Source: Jiangella aurantiaca
GTDB lineage: Bacteria > Actinomycetota > Actinomycetes > Jiangellales > Jiangellaceae
Direction of reading: 5' to 3'
Length of the DNA: 64,000 nucleotides
NCBI RefSeq assembly: GCF_004349105.1
Contig: NZ_SMLB01000011.1
Location: 1-64,000 of the forward strand
In this document: positions 41,692 through 49,923 of the stretch, piece after piece
How positions within the stretch are numbered: position 1 is the first letter of the stretch
How the letters are laid out: the number at the start of each line of letters is the position of its first letter
Program-made: the position numbers and the translations under genes
The notes under the pieces: generated by a model
Told to the model about the DNA's origin: nothing
Seen by the model: the letters and a program-made list of their open reading frames with translations, nothing else
The model's database searches: none

Positions 41692-41832
41692 ATGAGCGAC
41701 CCCCGAGACACCACGACGACACCGGCCGATCCTGCGGAGAGCGCCCCGGCCGGGCTGATCGTGCTCGGCACCGCCGACGGCGCGGCCGACGCCGACGCCG
41801 GCGAGTGCGCCGACGGCTTCTGCGCCCTCTGA
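41692..41832 (+). CDS. 46-residue peptide with C-terminal CADGFCAL, unknown
   Basis: The short frame encodes MSDPRDTTTTPADPAESAPA, then GLIVLGTADGAADADAGE and CADGFCAL at the C terminus. It has no signal peptide. Composition is acidic and Ala-rich, with a single pair of Cys spaced C-x4-C in the last eight residues. Fifty-two bases later comes a DsbA/FrnE-like oxidoreductase with its own good ribosome binding site. The short leader and the dyad at 41673-41688 suggest regulated co-expression. It may be a redox substrate, a small metal-binding protein or a modified-peptide precursor; none is proven. It could also be a non-coding leader, but the frame uses GC-rich third positions throughout. I recognise no family. 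Confidence 0.55.
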   Translation: MSDPRDTTTTPADPAESAPAGLIVLGTADGAADADAGECADGFCAL

Positions 41833-41884
41833 GCCGCGCAGACGCCGCGGACGCAACCAACCCCCGAACGAGGAGAACACGACA

Positions 41885-42535
41885 GTGCTGGTCGAGGTGT
41901 GGTCGGACTTCGTCTGCCCGTGGTGCTACATCGGCAAGCGGCGGCTGGAGACCGCGCTGAGCCGGTTCGAGCACGCCGGCGACGTCGAAATCGTTTGGCG
42001 CAGCTTCCAGCTCGACCCGTCCACGCCGCCCGGCGCGGACGGCCCGGTGTCGGAGAGCCTGCGAACGAAGTACGGCGTCAGCGCCGAGCAGGTCGTGCAG
42101 ATGAACGAGCGGGTCACCACGCTCGCCGCCGCCGAGGGGCTGGAGTACCACCTCGAGACCGCGCGGGTCGCGAACACGTTCGACGCACACCGGGTGGCGC
42201 ACCTGGCCCGTGAGCACGGCGTCGGGCCGCAGCTGCACGAGCGGCTCATGCGCGCGCATCTCGTCGAGTCGGTGCATCTGGGCACGCCGGAGAACGTGGT
42301 CCGGCTGGCCGCCGAGGTGGGCGTGCCGGCCGACGAGGCGCAGAAGGTGCTCGACGGCGACGACTACGCCGACGACGTACGGGCCGAGATCGACCTGGCC
42401 CGCCAGTTCGGCGCCAGCGGCGTCCCGTTCTTCGTGATGGGCCGCACGCACGGCGTCTCCGGCGCGCAGCCGGTCGAGGTGTTCGACGGCGCCCTCGCCG
42501 AGGCCTACCGCCGGGCGACCGCGCCTGTGCAGTAA
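41885..42535 (+). CDS. DsbA-family oxidoreductase (FrnE/2-hydroxychromene-2-carboxylate isomerase-like)
   Basis: 216 residues of the DsbA fold without signal peptide, so cytosolic. The thioredoxin half starts [20 protein letters not shown] with a CPWC active site. The helical insertion runs ~55-160. The cis-Pro motif is [20 protein letters not shown], i.e. ASGVPFF near residue 180. Homologues (FrnE) take part in disulfide chemistry, polyketide modification or oxidative-stress defence. GTG 41885 is preceded by GAGGAGAACACGACA. The gene follows the 46-residue Cys peptide on the same transcript and precedes xylulokinase by 50 bp. Confidence 0.9.
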   Translation: MLVEVWSDFVCPWCYIGKRRLETALSRFEHAGDVEIVWRSFQLDPSTPPGADGPVSESLRTKYGVSAEQVVQMNERVTTLAAAEGLEYHLETARVANTFDAHRVAHLAREHGVGPQLHERLMRAHLVESVHLGTPENVVRLAAEVGVPADEAQKVLDGDDYADDVRAEIDLARQFGASGVPFFVMGRTHGVSGAQPVEVFDGALAEAYRRATAPVQ

Positions 42536-42585
42536 AGACGAGCCCGCCGTCGCGCCGGCCGGCTCCGGCCGGGCATGATGCGGGC

Positions 42586-43974
42586 ATGACCCTCGTCGCC
42601 GGCATCGATTCGTCCACCCAGTCCTGCAAGGTCGTGCTCGTCGACGCCGACTCCGGCGCCGTCGTCGAGACCGGGCGGGCCGACCATCCCGACGGCACCG
42701 AGGTCGACCCCCGTGCCTGGTGGGACGCCCTCGAACGGGCCGGCGACGGGCTGCTGGACCGGGCCGCGGCGGTCGCCGTCGGCGGGCAGCAGCACGGCAT
42801 GGTCGTGCTCGACGACGCCGGCGAGGTGGTGCGCCCGGCGCTGCTGTGGAACGACACGCGCTCGGCCGGCGCCGCCCGCGACCTGACGGCGGAGCTGGGC
42901 GGCCCTGCGGCGTGGGCCGAGGCCGTCGGACTGGTCCCGGTCGCCAGCTTCACCGTCACCAAGCTGCGGTGGCTGGCCCGGCACGAGCCGGACAACGCCG
43001 CCCGCGTCGAGCGGGTCATGCTGCCGCACGACTACCTCAGCTGGCGGCTGGCCGGCCGGCCGGACGAGGCGGTCACCGACCGCGGCGACGCCTCTGGCAC
43101 CGGTTACTGGTCCGCCACGACGAACGAGTACCGCCCCGACCTGCTGGAACTCGGCTTCGGCCGGACCATCGGCGTGCCGCGGGTCGCCGCGCCGGCCGAG
43201 GTGACCGGGTCGACGGCGTCAGGTGCGGCCATCGCGCCCGGCACCGGCGACAACATGGGCGCTGCACTCGGCCTGACGCTGGAGCCCGGCGACGTGGTCG
43301 TCTCGCTCGGCACGAGTGGCACGGCGTTCGCCGTCTCGGAGTCGCCGGTCGCCGACCCCACCGGCACCGTCGCCGGGTTCGCCGACGCCACCGGGCGGCA
43401 CCTGCCGCTGGTCGCCACGCTCAACGCCGCCCGCGTGCTCACCGCCGCCGCGTCGCTGCTCGGCACCGACCTCGCCGGTCTGGACCGGCTCGCCCTCGAG
43501 GCCGAGTCCGGCGCCGGCGGCCTGGTGCTGTTGCCGTACCTCGACGGCGAACGCACCCCCGACCTGCCCGACGCCACCGGCTCGCTGGTCAACCTCACCC
43601 GCGCCGCGATGACCCGGCGGAACCTCGCCCGGGCCGCCGTCGAGGGCATGCTCTGCGGCCTCGCCGACGGAGTCGACGCGCTGGCCGCGCAAGGCGTCAC
43701 CGTCCGCCGCGTGCTGCTGATCGGCGGCGCGGCCAAGTCCGCCGCCGTCCGGACCGTCGCCCCCGAGGTGTTCGGCACGCCCGTCGTCGTGCCGGCGCCG
43801 GGGGAGTACGTCGCGCTCGGCGCCGCCCGGCAGGCCGCCTGGGCGCTGTCCGGCGCCGCCACGCCGCCCGCTTGGCCGCTCGAGGTCGAGGCGACGGTCG
43901 AGCCGAGCGGCGACGGCGGCAGCGCCCGCGTTCGCGAGGCCTACGCGGACGCTCGCACACGACTGCACGGCTGA
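42586..43974 (+). CDS. xylB: Xylulokinase
   Basis: This 462-residue FGGY-family kinase phosphorylates D-xylulose at O5. The N-terminal ATPase domain starts [20 protein letters not shown]. The sugar-recognition motif is [11 protein letters not shown], followed by [13 protein letters not shown] and [13 protein letters not shown]. The C-terminal domain has [42 protein letters not shown] and [11 protein letters not shown]. No xylose isomerase or xylose transporter is adjacent, so the source of xylulose is elsewhere or is the ABC-linked sugar island at 47-54 kb. Length and motifs are typical; a related ketopentose kinase specificity cannot be excluded. Confidence 0.9.
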   Translation: MTLVAGIDSSTQSCKVVLVDADSGAVVETGRADHPDGTEVDPRAWWDALERAGDGLLDRAAAVAVGGQQHGMVVLDDAGEVVRPALLWNDTRSAGAARDLTAELGGPAAWAEAVGLVPVASFTVTKLRWLARHEPDNAARVERVMLPHDYLSWRLAGRPDEAVTDRGDASGTGYWSATTNEYRPDLLELGFGRTIGVPRVAAPAEVTGSTASGAAIAPGTGDNMGAALGLTLEPGDVVVSLGTSGTAFAVSESPVADPTGTVAGFADATGRHLPLVATLNAARVLTAAASLLGTDLAGLDRLALEAESGAGGLVLLPYLDGERTPDLPDATGSLVNLTRAAMTRRNLARAAVEGMLCGLADGVDALAAQGVTVRRVLLIGGAAKSAAVRTVAPEVFGTPVVVPAPGEYVALGAARQAAWALSGAATPPAWPLEVEATVEPSGDGGSARVREAYADARTRLHG

Positions 43975-44033
43975 TCCGGGGCGTGCGACCCTGGAATACG
44001 GGCACACACCGGCCGGTTGTGGCGGATAGTTTG

Positions 44034-44047
44034 GTTGACACGTCAAC
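44034..44047. promoter_or_regulatory. GTTGA-N4-TCAAC dyad upstream of the LLM oxidoreductase
   Basis: GTTGA-CACG-TCAAC lies just downstream of a TAGTTT -10-like box (44027-44032), over the predicted transcription start, and 25 bp before the ATG. It fits a MarR-like repressor site. Confidence 0.62.
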
Positions 44048-44072
44048 AGTCGGCGAGAGGGAGTGACGCGAG

Positions 44073-45239
44073 ATGCAGTTCGGGATCTTCACGGTGGGGG
44101 ACGTGACCACCGATCCCACCACGGGGCGCACGCCCACCGAGCACGAGCGGATCAAGGCGACCGTCGCGATCGCCAAGAAGGCCGAGGACGTCGGCCTCGA
44201 CGTCTTCGCGACCGGCGAGCACCACAACCCGCCGTTCATCGCCTCAGCGCCGACGACGACGCTGGCCTACATCGGCGCGCAGACCGAGCGGATCATCCTC
44301 TCGACCGCCACGACGCTGATCACGACCACCGACCCCGTGCTCATCGCGGAGAACTACGCCAAGCTGCAGCACCTCACCGACGGCCGGGTCGACCTGATGA
44401 TGGGCCGCGGCAACACCGGCCCGGTCTATCCGTGGTTCGGCAAGGACATCCGCGACGGCATCGCGCTGGCCGTCGAGAACTACGCGCTGCTGCACCGGCT
44501 GTGGCGCGAGGACGTCGTCGACTGGCAGGGCCGGTTGCGCACCCCGCTGCAGGGCTTCACGTCGACCCCGCGGCCGCTGGACGGCGTCCCGCCCTTCGTG
44601 TGGCACGGCTCGATCCGCAGTCCGGAGATCGCGGAGCAGGCCGCCTACTACGGCGACGGCTTCTTCCACAACAACATCTTCTGGCCGATGTCGCACACGA
44701 AGCAGATGGTCGGCCTCTACCGCCGCCGCTTCGAGCACTACGGCCACGGCCCGGCCGACACCGCCATCGTCGGGCTCGGCGGGCAGGTGTTCATGCGGCC
44801 GAACTCGCAGGACGCGATCCGCGAGTTCCGGCCCTACTTCGACGTCGCGCCGGTGTATGGTCACGGCCCCTCGTTGGAGGAGTTCATGGACCAGACTCCG
44901 CTGACGGTCGGCAGCCCGCAGCAGGTCATCGACCGGTACGCGGCCATGCGCGACCACGTCGGCCACTACCAGCGCCAGCTGTTCCTCATGGACCACGCGG
45001 GCCTGCCGCTGGACATCGTCCTCGAGCAGATCGAGATCCTCGGCACCGAGGTCGTGCCGGTGCTGCGCCGCGAGATGGCGATCGGCCGGCCGGAGCACAT
45101 CCCCGATGCGCCGACGCACGCGTCGCTGGTCGCGGCGGCCGGCGGAGCGCGCGACGCGACCGTGCACGCCGACGACGACGTCACCGGCCGGACGGCCGAG
45201 AACGTGGCGGCGACGGAGAACGCGGAGGCCGCCCGATGA
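44073..45239 (+). CDS. LLM-class flavin-dependent oxidoreductase (CE1758-like)
   Basis: This 388-residue bacterial-luciferase-like monooxygenase uses reduced FMN supplied by a partner. The TIM barrel begins MQFGIFTVGDVTTDPTTGRT. It contains GLDVFATGEHHNPPFIASAP, TERIILSTATTLITTTDPV, YAKLQHLTDGRVDLMMGRGN, RRFEHYGHGP and FMDQTPLTVGSPQQVIDRY. It is paired with the FMN reductase gene through an ATGA overlap. This two-gene layout matches the CE1758/CE1759 set as I recall it from corynebacteria and streptomycetes, whose substrate is not established. The ~50 C-terminal residues are Ala/Thr-rich and probably unstructured. GAGGGAG precedes the ATG. Confidence 0.88.
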   Translation: MQFGIFTVGDVTTDPTTGRTPTEHERIKATVAIAKKAEDVGLDVFATGEHHNPPFIASAPTTTLAYIGAQTERIILSTATTLITTTDPVLIAENYAKLQHLTDGRVDLMMGRGNTGPVYPWFGKDIRDGIALAVENYALLHRLWREDVVDWQGRLRTPLQGFTSTPRPLDGVPPFVWHGSIRSPEIAEQAAYYGDGFFHNNIFWPMSHTKQMVGLYRRRFEHYGHGPADTAIVGLGGQVFMRPNSQDAIREFRPYFDVAPVYGHGPSLEEFMDQTPLTVGSPQQVIDRYAAMRDHVGHYQRQLFLMDHAGLPLDIVLEQIEILGTEVVPVLRREMAIGRPEHIPDAPTHASLVAAAGGARDATVHADDDVTGRTAENVAATENAEAAR

Positions 45240-45871
45240 CGACCTCGCGCCGCATCGCGGTCGTGTCGGCGGGGCTGCGCCAGCCGTCGTCGACGCGGCT
45301 GCTGGCCGACCGGATCGCCGACGCGGCCGGCCGCCAGTTCGCCGCCCGCGACGTCGACGTCGACCTGCGCGTCGTCGAACTGCGCGAGCACGCGCACGAC
45401 CTCACCAACCACCTGCTCAGCGGGTTTCCGAGCGCCTCGCTGGAACAGGCGATCAAGGCGGTGACGACGGCCGACGGGCTGATCGCGGTGTCGCCGATCT
45501 TCACCGCCTCCTACAGCGGCCTGTTCAAGACGTTCTTCGACGTGGTCGACGCCGACGCACTCGAGGGGATGTCCGTGCTGCTCGGCGCGACCGGCGGGAC
45601 GGAGCGGCACTCGCTGGCGCTGGAGCACGCGATGCGGCCGCTGTTCACCTACCTCCACGCGATCGTCGTGCCGACAGCGGTGTACGCGGCGACGTCCGAC
45701 TGGGGTGCGGAGGACGCCGGCGACGGCGACGGCGCGCCGACGGGGCTGACGCGGCGGATCGAGCGGGGCGCGCGCGAGTTCGCCGAGCTGGTGACCGGCC
45801 GCGAGCCTCGTCAGACGGCCGACCCGTTCGCGGTGCCGACGCCGTTCGAGCAGCTCCTGGCCGAGAACTGA
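45236..45871 (+). CDS. NAD(P)H-dependent FMN reductase (CE1759-like)
   Basis: This 211-residue flavodoxin-fold reductase provides FMNH2 to the overlapping monooxygenase gene. The phosphate-binding start is RRIAVVSAGLRQPSSTRLLA (pattern SxGxRxxSxT). The central flavin region is DGLIAVSPIFTASYSGLFKTF, followed by VDADALEGMSVLLGATGGT and ERHSLALEHAMRPLFTYL. There is a short disordered insert (AEDAGDGDGAPTG). ATG 45236 lies inside the stop of the upstream gene. The pair ends 18 bp from the convergent ROK gene. Expression from the promoter at 44027 with the dyad at 44034 is inferred. Confidence 0.9.
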   Translation: MTTSRRIAVVSAGLRQPSSTRLLADRIADAAGRQFAARDVDVDLRVVELREHAHDLTNHLLSGFPSASLEQAIKAVTTADGLIAVSPIFTASYSGLFKTFFDVVDADALEGMSVLLGATGGTERHSLALEHAMRPLFTYLHAIVVPTAVYAATSDWGAEDAGDGDGAPTGLTRRIERGAREFAELVTGREPRQTADPFAVPTPFEQLLAEN

Positions 45872-45889
45872 CGCCCGGCGGCGCGACCC

Positions 45890-47125
45890 TCAGCTCATCG
45901 CCGCGGGCGCGGCAGACATCAGCAGGTCGACCTGCGCGGGTGCCAGCGCGTGGTCGATGACCATGACGGCCGCGCCGATGATGCCGGCGCGGTCGCCGGT
46001 GCTGGACTGGACGATCCGCAGATCCTGGGTGGCCAGCGGCAGCGACCGCCGGTAGACGATCTCGCGGACGCCGGCGATGAGGTGCTCGCCGGCCTGCGAG
46101 AGCGACCCGCCGATGACGATGACCGAAGGGTTGAACAGGCTCACCGCGGCCGCCAGCACCTCGCCGATGTCGCGGCCGGCCTGACGCAGCAGCTGCAGCG
46201 CCTCGATGTTGCCGCCGCGGGCGAGCGCAACGACGTCGAAGCTGGTGGAGGCCTCGATGCCGCGGGCGGCCAGTTTGGCGGCGATGGCCGCGCCGCTGGC
46301 GACGGCCTCGAGGCAGCCGGTGTTGCCGCAGCGGCAGACGACGTCGGTGCCGTGCGGCAGCTGGAGGTGCCCCATGTCGCCGGCGGCGCCCTGTGCGCCG
46401 CGGTGCAGCCGGCCGTCGCTGATCAGGCCGCTGCCGATACCGGTCGCGACCTTGACGAACATCATGTGCGGCGCGTCGCTCCACGCCACATTGTGCTCGC
46501 CCAGCGCCATGATGTTCACGTCGTTGTCGACCAGCGCGACCGCGCCGAACCGGTCCTGCAAGTAGCCCTGCACGTCGAAGCCGTCCCAGCCGGGCATGAT
46601 CGGCGGGCTGACCGGGCGACCAGTGGAGTGCTCGACGGGGCCGGGCAGGCCGATGCCGACACCCAGCAGGTCGCGGGGGTCGCGTCCGGCCTGGCGGATG
46701 AGGTCGTGACCGACGCGGTCGACCCAGTCGAGGACGATCTCGGGGCCGGCGGCTACCAGCAGGTCGTCGGCGGACTGCGCGAGCACTTCGGCGGCGAGGT
46801 CGGTGAGGGCCAGCCGAGCGTGCGTGGCGCCGATGTCGGCGGCCAGCACGTACCGCGCGTTGGGGTTGAACGCGAACCGGGTGGGCGGCCGGCCGCCGGT
46901 GGAGGCGGCCTTGTCGGCCGGTCCGATGAGGTTGCTCGCCAGCAGGGCGTCGACGCGCTGCGTGACCGTCGAGCGGGCCAATCCGGTCTCGGCCGCGAGC
47001 TCGGCGCGCGTGCGCGGCCGGCCGTCGCGCAGCAGCTGGAACAGCGACCCCGCCGAGTACATCGACGTGCCGTCTGGCTGGACGTATGCCGGCCGTGACG
47101 TCGTAACGCCTACGCCTTCGAGCAT
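45890..47125 (-). CDS. ROK-family transcriptional regulator
   Basis: This 411-residue repressor has a winged helix-turn-helix at ~20-65 (LFQLLRDGRPRTRAELAAET, GLARSTVTQRVDALLASNLI). The sugar-kinase-like domain follows, with VLAADIGATHARLALTDLA, VGIGLPGPVEHSTGRPV, VDNDVNIMALGEHNVAW and the zinc motif CRCGNTGCLEAV, as in NagC/XylR-type proteins. It probably senses a sugar or sugar phosphate of the divergent ABC operon. ATG 47125 gives a normal N terminus; a longer reading to 47209 would run through the operator. A long dyad (47191-47217) lies between the two units and should serve both promoters. Confidence 0.9.
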   Translation of the reverse strand: MLEGVGVTTSRPAYVQPDGTSMYSAGSLFQLLRDGRPRTRAELAAETGLARSTVTQRVDALLASNLIGPADKAASTGGRPPTRFAFNPNARYVLAADIGATHARLALTDLAAEVLAQSADDLLVAAGPEIVLDWVDRVGHDLIRQAGRDPRDLLGVGIGLPGPVEHSTGRPVSPPIMPGWDGFDVQGYLQDRFGAVALVDNDVNIMALGEHNVAWSDAPHMMFVKVATGIGSGLISDGRLHRGAQGAAGDMGHLQLPHGTDVVCRCGNTGCLEAVASGAAIAAKLAARGIEASTSFDVVALARGGNIEALQLLRQAGRDIGEVLAAAVSLFNPSVIVIGGSLSQAGEHLIAGVREIVYRRSLPLATQDLRIVQSSTGDRAGIIGAAVMVIDHALAPAQVDLLMSAAPAAMS

Positions 47126-47190
47126 GACACTAGTGAAACACACCAGACTTCCTTCTGTGCAACATCCGCAGATGCGGTAACAGCCGTGCA

Positions 47191-47217
47191 ACTTTTGCTT
47201 GACGTACATGCAAAAGT
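47191..47217. promoter_or_regulatory. ROK operator and promoter of the sugar operon
   Basis: ACTTTTGC (47191-47198) and GCAAAAGT (47210-47217) form a perfect 8-bp inverted repeat with an 11-base spacer. TTGACG (47199-47204) lies inside it, and TAAGTT (47223-47228) 18 bp later gives a -35/-10 pair for the Gfo/Idh gene. The overlap is that expected for repression. Confidence 0.68.
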
Positions 47218-47236
47218 GCCTCTAAGTTCCTCTGCC

Positions 47237-48379
47237 ATGGCAGTGACTCCGATCACAGACCGCGAGGCCGGCAGCGAAGAACCCGTTTCCGCGGCGGGAT
47301 ACCGGGCGGCGATCGTCGGGACCGGCTTCATGGGTCGTGTGCACGCGCGAGCCGTCCAGGTGGCCGGCGGCCGGGTGGTCGGAGCCGTGGGCTCCAGCCC
47401 GGAGCGCGCCGCGGCGGCGCAGGGCGAGCTGCAGGCCGATGCGGTCTACGCGAACCTCGACCAGCTGCTCGACCGTGACGATGTCGACATCGTGCACGTG
47501 TGCACCCCCAACCACCTGCATGAGCCCGTCGTGCTCGCCGCGCTCGCCGCCGGCAAGCACGTCGTGTGCGAGAAGCCGCTGGCGACGTCCACCCCCGCCG
47601 CAGAGGCGATGACGGCCGCCGCGCGGGAGGCCGGCCGGGTGGCCGCGGTCCCGTTCGTCTACCGCTTCCACCCGATGGTCCGTGAGGCCCGCGAGCGGGT
47701 CCGCGCCGGCGAGGTCGGCACCATCTTCGTTGCCCACGGCAGCTACCTGCAGGACTGGCTCCTCCACCCGACCGACGACAACTGGCGGGTCGACCCGCAC
47801 CTCGGCGGCCCGACCCGCGCCTTCGGCGATATCGGCTCGCACTGGTGCGACCTGATGGAGTTCGTGACGGGGGAGCGGATCGCCCGGCTCTCGGCGCAGT
47901 CGTCGACGGTGAACAAGCTACGCGGGGTCGAGACGCTGCGCGACGTCACCACCGAGGACGTCGTGATCGTCCAGTTCGCCACGGGGAGCGGCGCGATCGG
48001 CTCGGTCGTCGTCAGTCAGGTGTCGGCCGGGCGCAAGAACCGGCTGCTGCTGGAGGTGTCCGGCTCCCGCGGCTCGCTCGCCTTCGACCAGGAGAATCCG
48101 GAGCAGCTGTGGTGGGGCGGCCGCGAGCGCAGCAGCCAGCTGGTTCGCGACCCTGAGACGCTCAGCTCGCCGGCCGCCCGGTACGCGCGGGTCCCGGCCG
48201 GACACCCGCAGGGCTACCAGGACTGCTTCGACGCGTTCGTCGCGGACACGCAGGAGGCCATCGGCGGCGATGTCCCCGACGGCCTGCCTACGTTCGACGA
48301 CGGCCTGCGCGCGGCCCGGCTGGCCGAGGCCGTCATGACGTCGGCCCGCGAGCGCGAATGGGTGGAGGTGCCGGAATGA
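47237..48379 (+). CDS. Gfo/Idh/MocA-family sugar oxidoreductase
   Basis: This 380-residue NAD(P)-dependent dehydrogenase has a Rossmann start YRAAIVGTGFMGRVHARAVQ, then VDIVHVCTPNHLHEPVVLAAL and the family's GKHVVCEKPLATS with the catalytic Lys of the EKP motif. The C-terminal substrate domain includes GPTRAFGDIGSHWCDLMEFV with the Asp-x3-His pair. Such enzymes oxidise or epimerise sugars and inositols, often at C3 of glycosides. ATG 47237 is chosen because it lies just past the -10 box; the reading extends further upstream without good evidence. First gene of the ROK-controlled unit; its stop overlaps the ATPase start (ATGA). Confidence 0.88.
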   Translation: MAVTPITDREAGSEEPVSAAGYRAAIVGTGFMGRVHARAVQVAGGRVVGAVGSSPERAAAAQGELQADAVYANLDQLLDRDDVDIVHVCTPNHLHEPVVLAALAAGKHVVCEKPLATSTPAAEAMTAAAREAGRVAAVPFVYRFHPMVREARERVRAGEVGTIFVAHGSYLQDWLLHPTDDNWRVDPHLGGPTRAFGDIGSHWCDLMEFVTGERIARLSAQSSTVNKLRGVETLRDVTTEDVVIVQFATGSGAIGSVVVSQVSAGRKNRLLLEVSGSRGSLAFDQENPEQLWWGGRERSSQLVRDPETLSSPAARYARVPAGHPQGYQDCFDAFVADTQEAIGGDVPDGLPTFDDGLRAARLAEAVMTSAREREWVEVPE

Positions 48380-49923
48380 CCGCCGAGCCGAGCCCCGCGG
48401 GCGCCGCGCTAGCGGGCCCCGCCACGACGCTGCTGCGGATGAGCGGCATCGAGAAGTCGTTCCTCGGCGTCCAGGTCCTGCACGGCGTCGACCTCGACCT
48501 GCGCGCGGGCGAGGTGCATGCACTGATCGGCGAGAACGGCGCCGGCAAGTCGACGCTGATGAAGATCCTCGCCGGCGTCTACCAGGCCGACGGCGGCACC
48601 GTCGAGCTCGACGGCACCCAGGTCAGGTTCGAGCACCCCCTGCAGGCCCAGCAGGCCGGCGTGTCGACCGTCTTCCAGGAGTTCAACCTGCTGCCGGAGC
48701 GGACGGTCGCCGAGAACGTGTTCCTCGGCCGTGAGCCGCGCCGCAACCGGCTGGTCGATGCCGGCCGGATGAACGCCGACACCGCCGCGTTGCTGGACGA
48801 CCTCGGTCTGACCTGGCTGCGGCCGGAGACCCGGGTCAGCTCGCTGTCGGTGGCCGGCCAGCAGATCGTCGAGATCGTCAAGGCGCTGTCCTACGACGCG
48901 CGGATCATCTCGATGGACGAGCCCACCGCCGCGCTGGCCGACGAGGAGGTTGAGTTGCTCTACCGCCTCGTCGCGAAGCTGAAGGAGCGCGGTGTCGCCA
49001 TCCTCTACGTCTCGCACCGGCTCAAGGAGATCTTCGACCTCTCCGATCGGGTCACCATCCTCAAGGACGGCACGCTGGTCGGCACCGTCCCGACCGCGGA
49101 CATCACCTCCGACGAGCTGGTGCGCAGGATGGTCGGCCGGCCGATCTCCAGCTTCTTCCCCGACAAACTGCCCGGCACCGAGCCCGGTGACGTCCGCCTG
49201 GAGATCCAGGGCGGCGGCAACGAGCAGCTCGACGGCATCGACCTGCGGGTCCGCGGCGGCGAGATCGTCGCGCTGGCCGGGCTGCAGGGCAGCGGGCGCA
49301 CCGAGATCGCGCACGCCCTGTTCGGCGTCGACCGGTTCACCCGCGGAACGGTCAACCTGGACGGCCGCCCGCTCACCGCGCGGACGCCGCGGCAGGCGGT
49401 GCGGGCGGGTCTGGCGCTGGTCACCGAGGACCGCAAGGGTGAGGGCCTGGTGCTCAACCAGACGATCGGCGCGAACGCCCGGCTGGTGCTCGACGCCGTC
49501 CTGCCGCGCCGCGCGTCGCAGCGGGCCCGCAAGATCCCCGGCATCCTGTCGTCGCTGGAACTGGTCTCGCAAGGCAGCAGCCAGGAGGTGCGGTTCCTGT
49601 CCGGCGGCAACCAGCAGAAGGTCGTGCTGGCCAAGTGGCTGGCCACCGAACCGAAGGTGATCGTGCTCGACGAGCCCACCCGCGGCATCGACGTCGGCGC
49701 GAAGGAGCGGGTCTACACGCTGATGCGCGAGCTGTCCGCGCAGGGCGTGGCGATCCTGATGATCTCGTCCGAGCTGCCCGAGGTGCTCGGGATGGCCGAC
49801 CGCATCGTCGTCCTCCGGGACGGCCGCATCGCGGGTGAATTGACCGGCGGCCCTGGGGACATTGGCGAGGAGACCGTGATGGCTCTTGCCACGGGCCACG
49901 ACGCCGAAGGGGCGCAGCCATGA
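48376..49923 (+). CDS. Sugar ABC transporter ATP-binding protein (RbsA type)
   Basis: This 515-residue double ATPase has two nucleotide-binding halves. First: Walker A GENGAGKSTLMKIL (~58), signature LSVAGQQIVEIVKAL, Walker B IISMDEPTAAL. Second: Walker A region degraded to GLQGSGRTEIAHALFG, signature FLSGGNQQKVVLAKWL, Walker B VIVLDEPTRGIDVGAKE. This is the RbsA/XylG pattern for ribose, xylose, inositol and similar sugars. The N-terminal ~20 residues are variable. It overlaps the oxidoreductase gene and the next permease gene, each by 4 bp, so stoichiometric translation is likely. Confidence 0.93.
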   Translation: MTAEPSPAGAALAGPATTLLRMSGIEKSFLGVQVLHGVDLDLRAGEVHALIGENGAGKSTLMKILAGVYQADGGTVELDGTQVRFEHPLQAQQAGVSTVFQEFNLLPERTVAENVFLGREPRRNRLVDAGRMNADTAALLDDLGLTWLRPETRVSSLSVAGQQIVEIVKALSYDARIISMDEPTAALADEEVELLYRLVAKLKERGVAILYVSHRLKEIFDLSDRVTILKDGTLVGTVPTADITSDELVRRMVGRPISSFFPDKLPGTEPGDVRLEIQGGGNEQLDGIDLRVRGGEIVALAGLQGSGRTEIAHALFGVDRFTRGTVNLDGRPLTARTPRQAVRAGLALVTEDRKGEGLVLNQTIGANARLVLDAVLPRRASQRARKIPGILSSLELVSQGSSQEVRFLSGGNQQKVVLAKWLATEPKVIVLDEPTRGIDVGAKERVYTLMRELSAQGVAILMISSELPEVLGMADRIVVLRDGRIAGELTGGPGDIGEETVMALATGHDAEGAQP

